Notes: generated from the letters alone by a model not told the origin. DNA of 64,000 nt from Rhizoclosmatium globosum (GCA_002104985.1 MCGO01000007.1:124001-188000); one strand, 5' to 3'. Shown: positions 44,863 through 55,639, counted from the first letter of the stretch. Translations and numbers: made by a program.

Positions 44863-45849
44863 TTAACATGGCCCCCACATTCTGTATACAATAACCCATT
44901 GACGCTGAAGACTGTTCAAGGCTGCCTCAACTTGCCCTACGTTCAAGACTTTTCCATCGGGAAAACCAGTCACAATTAAACAAACAGTCGATGCGAAGCT
45001 GGTATTAAACGTTTCCATCACAAGCTTCAACCGATTTGATTCTTCGATTGAGCGCCACCACGACGATTTCAGACTGCTCATATGGGAGAGTGCAACTTCA
45101 TTGATTGTTGAGTTTGGAACTGATTCATCAACGCACAATCCGATCTTTTGAAAGACCAGGCGGAACTTCGCATTTGCAACGGACATTGCTGCATTTCCTT
45201 TCTTGCGAATATCGTCGATGGAACTCGCTGTGGTGTATAATATGAGAAACTGAAACGTCTGGAGCAACGGAATTAACTTACCAAACTGCACTTCCTTTCG
45301 TTTCAAAGTCTCCTTCTGCTTCTTATTATTGTTTTCGAGATGAATTATACAGCTGTCCAATTGTACAATGCGGGAGTTGAGATTTTGGTCATTTCGACTT
45401 CCAAGATGATTAACTGCAAAGACCTTGACAGAAGTCTCCAAAGTATTGATATGGCTGACAAGATCATTCAATGTAGCCTCCAAAGCATTATTCTTCGTCC
45501 CCAACTGCTGAATAGTGCTTTCCAAAGTTTGTACAGTAGTCTCCAAAGTGACAAAATCATTCAACGTAACCTCCAAAGCAGTATTCTTAGTCGTAAACGT
45601 ATGATTTTGGCTGCAAAGATCGTTCATTGAATTTTCCAAAGTGCCGTTCTTGGTTGATAACTCTTGTACTGCTGTTTCCAAAGCACCGTTTTTAGTTTCC
45701 ATACTGGACCACTTCATATTGATGGAAGTAAGAAGAGCCATCATAGATGTAACTTCCGCAGCGAGATCACGTTCAATCGGTAGAGCTGGATTCATCACAA
45801 ACTGGACTGAATCAGATCCAGCCACTGGTTGAAGGGATGTAGATTCCAT
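44863..45849 (-). CDS. Coiled-coil protein with GFP/QVE module, second member
   Basis: Begins MESTSLQPVAGSDSVQFVMN. It has a coiled coil built from repeats of a short unit (TKNGALETAV, TKNGTLENSM, TKNTALEVTL, TKNNALEATL), visible also as DNA repeats of CCAAAGT/AGTCTCC. A 54-nt stop-free intron (GTAAGTTAATTCC...CACCACAG near 45230-45285) reads through as LIPLLQTFQFLILYTT. The C-terminal module is SSWWRSIEESNRLKLVMETF, NTSFASTVCLIVTGFPDG, NVGQVEAALNSLQRQWVIVY, homologous to the end of the 30695 gene. About 310 residues after splicing. Function unknown; the conserved GFPDG/QVE module marks a lineage-specific family. Confidence 0.65.
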   Translation of the reverse strand: MESTSLQPVAGSDSVQFVMNPALPIERDLAAEVTSMMALLTSINMKWSSMETKNGALETAVQELSTKNGTLENSMNDLCSQNHTFTTKNTALEVTLNDFVTLETTVQTLESTIQQLGTKNNALEATLNDLVSHINTLETSVKVFAVNHLGSRNDQNLNSRIVQLDSCIIHLENNNKKQKETLKRKEVQFGKLIPLLQTFQFLILYTTASSIDDIRKKGNAAMSVANAKFRLVFQKIGLCVDESVPNSTINEVALSHMSSLKSSWWRSIEESNRLKLVMETFNTSFASTVCLIVTGFPDGKVLNVGQVEAALNSLQRQWVIVYRMWGPC

Positions 45850-45914
45850 TGAACACAGTGGAAGACGACTTTTGTTTCAGTGATTGTCAGAGCGATCGTC
45901 AATCCTTTATACAA

Positions 45915-45942
45915 AAATCTGAAAATGGCCCGAGATGGAAAA
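45915..45942 (-). promoter_or_regulatory. Shared upstream element, copy 4 (partial)
   Basis: GAAAATGGCCCGAGATGG about 72-90 bp before the 45849 start. The HSE-like half seen in copies 1-3 is not evident. Confidence 0.4.
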
Positions 45943-46032
45943 CCGGAAATAAATTAAATTCCTTTTGTAACTGAAGGTGTTGGAATTCTTAAGTTTTCTC
46001 ATTTTTTACCTTTTCCAGTTTCCAGAGTTCAG

Positions 46033-46785
46033 ATGCAACGATTATCGCTGATGGCACAGGGAGCACACGGCCAAGTAATTTCCAAGACCCTTACTCCATC
46101 CGAAGCAGCTGTCAATTTGACGCAAGAGGTCGTTGACGGATATGGCGCCTGGTACTTCCGCAACATCCAGCTAGCCCATCCGTTCCTTGGAGAAATGTCC
46201 GCAAAAAGCGTAAAGCTGACTGCTACGATGCGCGGTATTGGACGCCGAGATACTTATGACACTGTTGGTGCTTTTGTAGCTGCTGGGGGGCATATCGAAG
46301 TGAAAGCTATCAACGTTAGCAACAATGAACCCATTCCTCTAACGTTGGATGCAATAGATTTATATCAACTTCGACTTGAAAACGACACGGCTGAAGAAAC
46401 GTCTAAAACTTTGATAGAGACAGTAAAGTCGCTTTCGTTGCAGTTGGCTGCAGTGAAACAAGGACTTGAAGCTACACAGAAGGAACTACAATCCGCCCAA
46501 AAAGAAATTCTAACAACGAAACAAGAGCTGCAAATTAGTAGTGAACGCTTGGATAAATTGGAGTCAGAGCTTTTGGAGTCCAATAACGCACGTAGATGGC
46601 TTTTAGAACAAGCCACTCAACATATTCTTCCACTCTTCACCATGTCTACTCCTCAGTCATGCACTGGCTGCCGCAAATTAACTCTTTGCATTTCGTCGGA
46701 CTGTTGTCCTAAGGCTTGGTTCTGCACACAAGAATGCAAGTCCTTGAATCTTCCAGCCCACACTGCCGCCCATCACGCAGTTTGA
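46033..46785 (+). CDS. Coiled-coil protein with MYND-like zinc finger
   Basis: Intact 250-residue single exon. Residues 1-115 form a folded domain (VDGYGAWYFRNIQLAHPFLG). Residues 120-195 are a long coiled coil (LQLAAVKQGLEATQKELQSA). The last 45 residues are a Cys/His cluster CTGCRKLTLCISSDCCPK, AWFCTQECKSLNLPAHTAAH, arranged like a MYND zinc-binding module, which mediates protein-protein contacts in other proteins. The final Cys of a canonical MYND is missing, so it is divergent. The 5' end is about 180 bp from the divergent gene ending at 45849. Confidence 0.65.
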   Translation: MQRLSLMAQGAHGQVISKTLTPSEAAVNLTQEVVDGYGAWYFRNIQLAHPFLGEMSAKSVKLTATMRGIGRRDTYDTVGAFVAAGGHIEVKAINVSNNEPIPLTLDAIDLYQLRLENDTAEETSKTLIETVKSLSLQLAAVKQGLEATQKELQSAQKEILTTKQELQISSERLDKLESELLESNNARRWLLEQATQHILPLFTMSTPQSCTGCRKLTLCISSDCCPKAWFCTQECKSLNLPAHTAAHHAV

Positions 46786-46848
46786 TTTCAATTCCTCTTT
46801 ATTGCTACCGTTCTTTAACCTTTTCGTTGATTTTCAAAGCCATATCTT

Positions 46849-47498
46849 TCATAAAGCCGCATTTATCATCTGCTGAAACTCTCTATACCCAACTTTCCCA
46901 TCTCGATTTGTATCCACCTCCGCGAAAAACTCCTCAACAACGGTCATGGATACATTCGGTACAACTTTTCGAAATACGGCTTTCAGGTTCTCGAGCGTTA
47001 TGAATCCATTGCCTAGTTGGTATTCTTTGAGTCATAAGATTGCTTACTCAATATTCACCTTGCAAGTCCAGCGCTACAAACATTTGTCGAATCATGTCAT
47101 CTGAATCTACTTGCGCTAATCGAGGGGCCATAATTTCGGTGAATGCGTCCAAAGTCAGTTCTGTTGTATCGTCAGTCCCGCCAACAGAATCAGAAGGACG
47201 AAACCTCCTCTTTCGAGATTGCATCTCTTGTTGATTTGTTCAATTTCAAACTAGAAACGGTCAGCGCTCAGATTCAGCTACTATGGGAGAGTACCTTCGA
47301 TGGTTTGTAGCCAAGAAGGCCCATCATTCCAACTTTAAGTCCATGCTTTGATAAGTAACCCCGTCCCTCAACATCTGCCCGTTGGAAAGCATCTCTAATA
47401 TTGGAGAGTATCTGGGACTTCATGGGATGTGATTCTAAACGATTGGCGCGATGCGGTTCCATTTCGCATAAACAAGTTTCGAACAACACATCGGACAA
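46849..47498 (-). CDS. EFCAB11: EF-hand protein, EFCAB11-like
   Basis: Calcium-binding EF-hand protein. Exon 1 has IRDAFQRADVEGRGYLSKHG and MMGLLGYKPSK, which closely follows the LFGYKPSK signature of EFCAB11. Exon 2 resumes FEIEQINK. After a one-base gap near 47225 it reads RRFRPSDSVGGTDDTTELTL and AFTEIMAPRLAQVDSDDMIR. Exon 3 has DLQGNGFITLENLKAVFRKV and the canonical loop DTNRDGKVGYREFQQMI. Introns are 44 and about 46 nt. The start could be MSDVLF (47498) or the downstream MEPHRA (47462). The frame as written stops early in exon 2. Most of the first hands have lost ligand residues; the last is complete. Confidence 0.78.
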
Positions 47499-47832
47499 TC
47501 ACTAACAAGAATACGCGACCTTCTTCTATCTACTATTACTAACAAAAGAAGAAGTAAGAAAAAAACAAATAGTATATGGAGAAGAAAACAAGTAAACATA
47601 AAAACACTCCCGAAAAACAATAGAAGAAACAAAGAGCCCGCATAACGATAAGTCTTAAGTACAGCAAACATGCGTCTCTCCCTCGATTTGTACATCCTTT
47701 CTTCCCCAGCCCGACAACCAACAGGAAATCCCCAAAAAAGAAAAACAATAAAAGGTAAACATAAACAATACGATAAGAACAGGGGGTTTGGATAAAACGA
47801 AGCTCATGGAATACTAACTAAGGATGCATATA
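47499..47832. other. Intergenic
   Basis: AT-rich spacer between the EF-hand gene's 5' end and the stop of the NRD1-like gene. No gene seen. Confidence 0.4.
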
Positions 47833-50415
47833 TCAATAAAAGCCAGAATCACCGCCTTCACTTCCAGCCTGACTGTGGTGCAGATACTGGCTTCTTGGAG
47901 GTCTCAGTGGGTTGTTGCAACGGTCCTTTCCGTATGCAACACGAAGACTTGAATACTGAGGATTCGAGCTCTGCAAGTTCTCTACGACTTTGATGGCAGA
48001 CGCAATATCAGTGAAACTGACGAATCCAATATTCTTGTCCTTGACCATATTAATGAGCTCGATTTCTCCAAACTCACTGAAATCAGTTCGTAGACGGTCT
48101 TCGTCCATAGAGGCGTCAAGAGGGCCAACGTCTGATGAGTTCGTCAGCCAATAACCAACACCACAAAACCACAGCATCTACTTACAAACATTACGAGTAG
48201 CGCCTTGCTGGAGAGCCTGGAAAATAGTGCTTGGAATGACAGGAGCTGGTTTTCCCCATCCAATCTTGACCCGCTTTCCCTTGATAACAACACCCTCATT
48301 GTTTCCTCGCACAAACAACGCATGAGCAGCCATCGGATCGATAAACGTCACAAAAGCCGTGTTCTTCTCGGGCAAGAAATTCACTTTCTGAACTAGACCT
48401 CCTCGAAGAACCTGAACTCAACTCATGAGACACACTTTCACAAAAAAAGCTTCAAGTATCGAACTTACATCACAAATATCTTTCGGCGTCGCATCAGGAT
48501 GCAATCCTCCCAAATACAGTGTTCGTTGTGGGTTCATTGGGATTCCGCCGTTGCCCATCATTGCAAACGCCGCAGGGTCAAATCCACCTCCTAGTGCGTT
48601 TCCAACGCCCATGCCGCCAACATTACCGGCTCCAAGCATTCCAAGACCCATTCCCATCCCGTTGTTCATCATTCCCATCGCCGCCGCAACAGGATTCATA
48701 CCACCCATTCCACCCATTCCATTCATACCCATACCCATACCCATTGCACCACCCATGTTGTTTCCACCGAGATGCATAGCGCCATTGCCCCCATATTGTT
48801 TCCATGACCAGCATTGTTCCCGGCGCAGGGTTTCCAATCAACATGTTTCCACACCGATCCTTCCCATAATTCACCTTCTTTCCTGCAAAGAACGGCCTGT
48901 TCGGCAAAGTTGCAACAGCCTTCATAGCCTGCGCTACGGAGCACAAGTGCACGAACGCAATGTGCTTGTCAGGGATGACACGGATCTGGTCGATAGGTCC
49001 GAATGGCTCAAACTCAGTTCGAAGGGATTCCTCCGTAACGGTTTCATCGCATTGACCGATATATACGTTTCGACAGGAGCCGTTGAGTACATCTGGTGGT
49101 TTGGGAATGTTTGTAAATCTTGGTTTTGGCAAACAAGGAGAAAAATAATGAACAAACCATTATAAATATACTGCGGACAGATAGACGCCTTACCCCATCC
49201 AAACTTAATTTCTTGATCGCCAATCAATACTCGTTTGCCTTGATACTCGTTGAAAAACTGCATCGCGGAACTCGCCTCAATGAATGTGAGGAAGCAACAA
49301 CTCTTCTCCTCAATCATCTTGATGCTTTCTAGAGGACCAAACTTGACCATATTTAAGATATCTTCATAGGTTGTGCCGGCGGGAATGTTTCCTAGGTATA
49401 CAGTCCGTGTGGGCATATTCACGGCAGACGAAGTGTTGGACGACATGGACATGACGCTTCCTCCAAACATGGGCGATTGCATTCCAGGATGGTTCATTTG
49501 ATGGTTTCCATTCCCCATCATTGAGAACTGGTTCATGACCGGGAACCCGACACCATTGTTTCCACCCATCATGCCGCCTCCGTTTCCAGCAAACATAAAC
49601 TGCTGCTGAGGGCTCTGGTCTGGGAACCCTTGATGGCCCTGGAACCCGCCATGGAATCCCATCATGTCGCCGGCACCACCCATGTGCATCATTCCCTGCT
49701 GCCCGCCAAACGCGTTTTGCTGTTGCTGTTGGTGATGGACCGAATACCCCATTGCACCACTCGCGCCAGCGACTCGCATCCGTTTCCCACTTTGCAGACT
49801 ACTTGTCTGGCTACTATTTTGGTTGAATCCTCCCTGTTGCTGTTGCTGCATACCGTCCGAATAATGAATACTGTTATTAGCTGTCGTCGCGTCGCTATTT
49901 CTTCGTTTCATGGCCTCCTCGTCAGCGTTATCGTCGTCAGATGAAGAAGATTCGCTTTCGTCGTCGTCGTCGTCTTCTGATCCGGATTCTGTTCCTTCGC
50001 TACCTGTTTCGTCGTCTGAGGCTTCGCTTACAGACGGTGAGGCGGGTTTCTTCTTTTGACACGAGTCCTTGGGAAACTTTTTGTACGTGAAAGACGACGG
50101 GGATATTGAAACCGGTCGTGGTGCTGGTGAAGACGTTAAGGTCTTTTTGCTAGTTCTAGATGATGTGGAAGTCGCGGAGGAAATCGAGAGTTGCGATAGT
50201 GACGGCGTTTTGGAGAGTGAGGGGAATGGTTTTTTGACCGAATGTTGATGTGACGGGTGTATCGGATTTGTGGTGGGAGCGCATAGTACAAGACGTAGAT
50301 TCGGGGGATAGTAGGAGTATGCAGTTGCAGCGGCGACAGCAGCGGCAGGATGGTGGTTGTTTTTATGTAAAGGCGTTGAAGTGGGAGGAAAAGGAGGGGG
50401 AAAGAAGCCGTGCAT
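47833..50415 (-). CDS. Four-RRM RNA-binding protein, NRD1/MSA2 type
   Basis: Fungal RNA-binding regulator related to S. pombe Nrd1 and S. cerevisiae Msa2. The N-terminal 300 residues are disordered, with a Ser/Asp-rich acid run, poly-Gln and Met/Gly-rich tracts. RRM1 starts RTVYLGNIPAGTTYEDILNM and ends EIKFGWGKA. RRM2 is RNVYIGQCDETVTEESLRTE to KVNYGKDRCGNM. A Met/Gly linker follows. RRM3 is RTLYLGGLHPDATPKDICDV to KIGWGKPAP. RRM4 is RNVYVGPLDASMDEDRLRTD to RVAYGKDRCNNP, stop at 47833. Introns splice in phase. In the linker near 48790-48825 the frame changes twice, each time one base short in a homopolymer (GGAAC for GGAAAC, and a G run). The alternating GWGK/YGKDRC ends are diagnostic. Confidence 0.9.
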
Positions 50416-51299
50416 AGTACAAGAAAACAGAACGGAAGATGCAAGAAGAGAACGATATAGAGAGAATGAAGAAAAGGGATACGATTAAAAATCCCTGATA
50501 AGAAAGAGAGAGAGAAAGGGGGAAGTGCGTGCAACAACAAAAAAAGGGTAAAAACCTGATTTTGAAGTTGTAAAGTAAACAAAGGGATCCCTGTGATTCA
50601 AAGAAGTTGAAGGCAGGGAGTAGCTGTTGCTGTTGTGAGTGTTTGTTGCGGCTGCTGAGTAGTTCAATTGGATTGAGTGTTTATGACTACTATCTAAACC
50701 GGATTAATACCCTTCCAAGTCAACTAACAACACAACGCACCTTTTTGAGCAGTTGACGTAAGTGCAAAAGAAGCTGAGATTTGGTGGCTGAAGCAACAGA
50801 ACCCTAATGTGACCAAAAGAAACCAAGTCAGATCGCTGTCAAAGAGAGTACCTCGAGTGTCCCTCCAAATGCATGCGTTCGTTTCAACATTGACCACCCT
50901 CCAAAGTTCAACCATCCCACCGTCCATCAAAAATCGGCAATCAAACAACTCCGCTTCCGCCGCCTCTTCCGCCCTTCACTGTTTCCTCCTTCATCGACTG
51001 TGTCCATCTGAGGCGTATCCATCCGGTCGGTGCTGGTGCGAGGGAGGGTGCTGCTCACGTTGGAGTTGGCTGCTTGGTGATGGTCGTGGTTCACTCTTCT
51101 TTTTCTTTCGCCTGCTCATCTCACCCCGCCTCAACAATTTTTAATGACACACTGTCTCAGCGCCAATCACACAAAGCACACAAACAAAATATGAAGCAGC
51201 AGAACAGTCTCTTTAGACACTCCAAAACTACTGAAAGAAAAAAAGAACAAAGAATCCAAAAACAACCTACTCACAGTCCCTTCTACTCAAACAAGAACT
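50416..51299. other. Intergenic / 5' leader of the NRD1-like gene
   Basis: About 900 bp with pyrimidine-rich tracts, probably promoter and untranslated leader of the NRD1-like gene plus the 3' flank of CAP. Frames here are short and of low complexity. Confidence 0.4.
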
Positions 51300-53614
51300 C
51301 TATCCCTTGTGCTCAACAATCAAGCTCTCCATGCCTCCCTTCTTGACGACACTCTTGATCTGCTCAGGAACAGCCCTCTCCTTAAAACCACCGTCCTCAC
51401 CCTCTCCATCAACGAGAACATTGACTTCACTGCTCATGGCAGTCAAGACTTCAACGTTAGCGTCTCCTTCGACACATTCCTTCGAGAGATATACTTGGCA
51501 TCCGTCAGTCTTGTCGATGGCGACAGTTGGGGCACGTCCAGTAACCTGCACCTGAACGGATTTGCAGTTGACAACGTCAATGGTAGACACGATAGAGTCC
51601 AAGACGAGTCCAGTCTTTTTGCAGTTGTCTTTGTTGGTTGTGTGGGTTTAGGAAACACATCAAAAAAAGTATCCACGACGCTTACCCAAAGTAACTGCAT
51701 TCACTTTTCCCTTCACTTGGAGAGTCGAGTTTTGGCAGTTGTAAATGTAAATAGTGTGACGGATCTCTGGGTCGTTGATGACAAGATCCGTGGCGTTGAA
51801 TTGGTTTTCCTGTAATGAATGTTGGAATCAGAAATGTGTCATCGAAACCATGGATGAATACTCACAACAACCCACTTGTTACCCTCCAAAGCAAGCTTTG
51901 GTGGACCACGTGCAGCAGCCGCCTTTGGTGCAACAGCAGCGGCTGTTTATAATGGGTTAGAAGAGCAAGAGATCTCATCGCGACTCTCTTTCTGAGAAGC
52001 ACTTTCGCTTTCCAGCCCATTCATTAGTATACGTTGGGTACGTGAAAGTCTGATATGTCACACAACTCATTCCATAAATAAGCCCCATCTTCTTCAAAGC
52101 CACCAACGACCATCGTCTGTTTTCCAAAACTGATGCATGTCCACTCGCTCTTAGAAGTCCAATTCAAAGTCCCTCCGCTCGAAACCGTCCAACTAAAAAC
52201 ACCGACTTCCATTCAATTTCCTCACTCAACGCAGTATCCGTACCTGGCTTCTCTGTAGCTGGAACAACACTAGTTCCACGCAACTCCGGGTTCTTGTGTG
52301 TCATTTCACTCTTGTCCACCTTTCTCAAACCCGAAGTGAGTCCTTCCTTGTTCAAAGCGGCAAACAAGTTTCCAACAGCAGCAGCTGGAGATGGCTTTGA
52401 GGCACCGCCTCCAAGAGCTTCCAGTTGAGCGGCGGATGGGGCTGGTGGAGGTGGTGGTGGGCCACCAGCGGATGGAGCTGGGGCAGCGGCGGCGGCTGTT
52501 GGTGTGATTTGAATAAATTGATTAAAATTGAGAATACGACGTACGAGCAGCAGAGGCGGCAGCTTTAGCGTCTCCTCCTCTTGGGTTCCATGCAACACCA
52601 GTGGTGTGGTGCTTCTTGACGTACGCTTGGAGTTCTGTCAAGAGAGCAAGGTAGGCCTGAGCAAACTCAACGTGAGTCTTGTCCCTATTTGTAATACAGT
52701 CAGTCTTGATGCTTTGATGTCATAGTCCAAGGAGTATCCAGTCCTTCAGAGTTTGGAAGGGTTCGTTCGGATCCCTCACGACATCCATGAAACAGACTCG
52801 AAATAAACTCATTCGCTCCACACATATTTCTGATTTCGAACGAAGCATGGTTCCAGCTGTCACGTCACTAAATTCCTTCAAGACAGTGCAACCACAGTCT
52901 CCATTCCACAGATTCGACACATCAACACTCACTTCTCCTTGTAGTCCTTAATAACGCGATTAGAATAGAACTGAGCGGCATCCTTCATTTCAGCAATATA
53001 AGGGACAGGTGTTGGCTCCTAAGGACACAAATTGGATCAACACCAGGGCACACACGTGTGTCACGAAACGAAGACACAAACCACGGCAACCCAGCCAAGA
53101 GCCGGGATACCCTCTGAGACGAGGGACAAGTGGTTAAAGAGGGGCGAGGCACGGGCCGACTTGTCTTCTCTGATTTTGACGACGGCTTCGAGTTCCGACT
53201 GGGTTGGTTTGAGGAGGGCGGGCAGGTCCGACTGGGCAGGCTTCTTTGACTGGGAGGCAACGAGGAGGAAGGCGCGTTGGGCGGCGAATGCGCGGGCCAA
53301 CGGAGCAGCCTAAGTTTGGTTATAAGGTAGTTTGGTTATTAGCAGTAGTAGTTCCTAGGCAAAGAGTGCGTCCAACCAACCTGGTCGCCGAGAAGTCCGC
53401 CAATCGCAGTCGCCTTGTCGGTGACGGTTCTGAGTTGCTGGTTAATCAGGCCATCAAAGTCCTTGATGAATGCTGGAAGAGGCGCGTCGTTCGATGCCAC
53501 TGAAGAAGAAGTTGCCTGGCTTGGCGCAGCCGCTGTGCCTCGCCCTGTCACTATTTCCTCGAGGCGAACGGTGGCGGCTTCGAGTCGCTTGAGAACGGTG
53601 GAAAGGTCAGCCAT
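51300..53614 (-). CDS. SRV2: Adenylyl cyclase-associated protein (CAP/Srv2)
   Basis: Actin-recycling protein that works with cofilin and profilin and, in fungi, links to adenylyl cyclase. Exon 1: MADLSTVLKRLEAATVRLEE (N-terminal oligomerising coil). Then the helical folded domain: LPAFIKDFDGLINQQLRTV, ALLKPTQSELEAVVKIREDK, PALGWVAV, DAAQFYSNRVIKDYKEK and GVAWNPRGGDAKA. The Pro-rich segment is GGPPPPPPAPSAAQLEALGG, followed by the WH2-like SGLRKVDKSEMTHKNPELRG. The C-terminal beta-helix has KLALEGNKWVVENQ, VQVTGRAPTVAIDKTDGCQV and SSEVNVLVDGE, stop at 51300. About eight exons. One intron (51943-52243, 301 nt) is long and holds an unrelated-looking open frame. The frame is intact once introns are removed. 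Confidence 0.94.
52024..52212 (-). other. Open frame with Kelch-like text inside a CAP intron
   Basis: Within the 301-nt CAP intron the same strand encodes SWTVSSGGTLNWTSKSEWTC, then TMVVGGFEEDGAYLWNELCD and FHVPNVY-stop. The W...VVGG...LW...D/F spacing recalls one Kelch blade. It may be a captured fragment of a Kelch gene or chance. Confidence 0.3.
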
Positions 53615-53832
53615 TTGAGTGATGTCTTTTGTTCTCCAAATCCACCACTCACAAAGTCACTTCCTTCCCTTTCTCAATGGCTACTAACAACGAAGCTTTT
53701 GTCGTTGCTTCAATTGCAGTACACTAGGGTTTTACTGGGGCAGTCGTGATTGTTCCTATGGCTCACAACCACATCATGAATGAAATTACCACATTTATAA
53801 GTCTATTTAGAAGGAAAACAATAAAGAAAGGT

Positions 53833-54450
53833 GAAAGGAAAGAATATGCAGTTGAGTTCGTTGCAAAACAGCGCCTAGTAGAGCCTACGCGAGGACATCT
53901 ACCACAGCTCAACGACAGAGGGCGAGTACAGATCCACAGAGCAAGCTCCGCTTCAACGACAATATCCATAACGCTGAAATTGCCCCGTTACTTATGTGAG
54001 AAACCCGATCGCAAACAGCCCTCAAAAGCAAAATAAAGAAAGAAGGAAAGAATATGCAGTTGAGTTCGTTGCAAAACAGCGCCTAGTAGAGCCTACACGA
54101 GGACATCTACCACAGCTCAACGACAGAGGGCCCGTACAGATCCACAGAGCTAGCTCTGCTTCAACGACAATATCCATAACGCTGAAATTGCCCCGTTACT
54201 TATGTGAGAAACCCGATCGCAAACAGCCCTCAAAAGCAAAATAAAGAAAGAAGGAAAGAATATGCAGTTGAGTTCGTTGCAAAACAGCGCCTAGTAGAGC
54301 CTACACGAGGACATCTACCACAGCTCAACGACAGAGGGCCCGTACAGATCCACAGAGCTAGCTCTGCTTCAACGACGATATCCATAACGTTGCCCTTACC
54401 CCTATCGCGAACGACGGGTAACCCGATCGCAAACAACCCTCAACTAATTC
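53833..54450 (+). repeat. Three tandem 208 bp units
   Basis: AGAATATGCAGTTGAGTTCG recurs at 53841, 54049 and 54257, exactly 208 bp apart. The units are almost identical, and the third diverges after ATATCCATAACG. The core GTACAGATCCACAGAGCTAG, read on the other strand, matches the 16 kb repeats. Each unit is open for VEPTRGHLPQLNDRG and HRASSAS, but 208 is not a multiple of three, so the frame rotates between units and no single long protein is encoded. Confidence 0.92.
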
Positions 54451-54781
54451 AACGAGAAAGTAGAACACAAAGGCATAAAGCAGCTAAAGTGAAGAACGTG
54501 GAGTCACTGTTGGCATGGCGGAAGTCTAAACGAAGCTGGAATAAACTTGGCAGGTTCTTGAAAAGTCTCAACTTGAGACTAGATCATGACTTGGATCTTC
54601 ATTTTCTTCTGACAATTCTCAGCCTTGACACCCATACAAGAAACCAAGGTAAGGATCGACATTTATGGCATGGCTACTATCGGCATCATCGCGTCAAAGT
54701 AATAGCTGGAAGAAAATGAGCTGAATTGATGATGTTCTGCATAAGGCAAATCTCGACATCTAACTTTTCTCAACACTAGAA
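54451..54781. other. Downstream of the repeat array
   Basis: The open frame continues (KNVESLLAWRKSKRSWNKLG) to a stop at 54719 but shows no recognisable family. It is probably 5' flank of the next gene. Confidence 0.3.
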
Positions 54782-55412
54782 ATGGTCGGAACCAAAAGAA
54801 GACTGCTAAATATAAGAGATAAAAGTGTTAAGATACCTCAGAAGTAAGTTGAATGAGTTTTTGTGAACTGGGAATTAAGCGAAGGTTAGGGCTTCAAGTT
54901 CCCTCAAGAACAAAGCGCAGCGCCAAAGCAATTCCAAGAAAATCAAAGCTGTCAAGAAAATTGAAAATGGTGTCATTAGTAACAAGGAGGAATCACACTG
55001 CGGAATCAGTAGGTCGATATTCTGATTGTATCTGTTTGATGATTGTAAACCAGACCCACTTTTCACAAATCCGGTTCCCATTCCATTGAACAGTCCGGTC
55101 ATTGCTGATAGAATCTCAGCCCGTGCAGCTCCATCTCCTGTGGTGAATGATTCCGAAGAACCGCAGGCCATAAGCGACGAAGACTTCAAAATCCTTTTGC
55201 AAAACGCTGCACGTGGTGATTTAGATGATGAACTTGGCTTTGGCTTCACTGGGTTACAACGGATCGTTTTTGCTCAAGAGCAGTTACAAGTCTTCGATGA
55301 GAAATTCCAAACTCTCATGGACCAACTCATTAATGGCGCTTTCGACGAGGAGCTTGGAATTTCGTCGTCCATGTGGGATGAGTTGTTGAATACTCAGGAG
55401 CAAGGTCAATAA
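54782..55412 (+). CDS. SDEDF-family small acidic protein, copy 2
   Basis: Exon 1 is MVGTKRRLLNIRDKSVKIPQ, and the donor (AA/GTAAGTT) leads to a basic exon KTKRSAKAIPRKSKLSRKLK. The final exon carries PLFTNPVPIPLNSPVIADRI, then AISDEDFKILLQNAARGDLD, DELGFGFTGLQRIVFAQEQL and a near-repeat DQLINGAFDEELGISSSMWD, stop at 55410. The layout equals the 15 kb gene. The internal repeat DLDDELGFGF/FDEELGISSS suggests two copies of a short helical motif. The junction before PLFTNP is one base out of phase with the best splice sites. Function unknown. Confidence 0.55.
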
Positions 55413-55639
55413 ACTGCTTTCTCGAATTTGTACTTCAAACTTAAGTTCTCATTTTACTACCGATTCAATAACTATTAAGTATTCCACAAGAAGTGAATGA
55501 TTGTGAGTTATTAGTCTTGGGTATCAAAGAAGACGATCCTAAACAATCGTCTCAACAGTATTTTGAATACAGGACAGTAGAATTCAACAAGTGCATCGAA
55601 GTTATTGTGTTGGAAATGTAAGTCACTGTTTTTGAAACC

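Noticed and set aside
48425..49165. 246-residue plus frame, Pro/Ile-rich
   Set aside because: It is the complement of the Met/Gly linker of the NRD1-like gene.
53746..54719. Repeat array as a single protein-coding gene
   Set aside because: The 208 bp period is not divisible by three, so the frame changes between units and each meets stops; a repeat is the better description.
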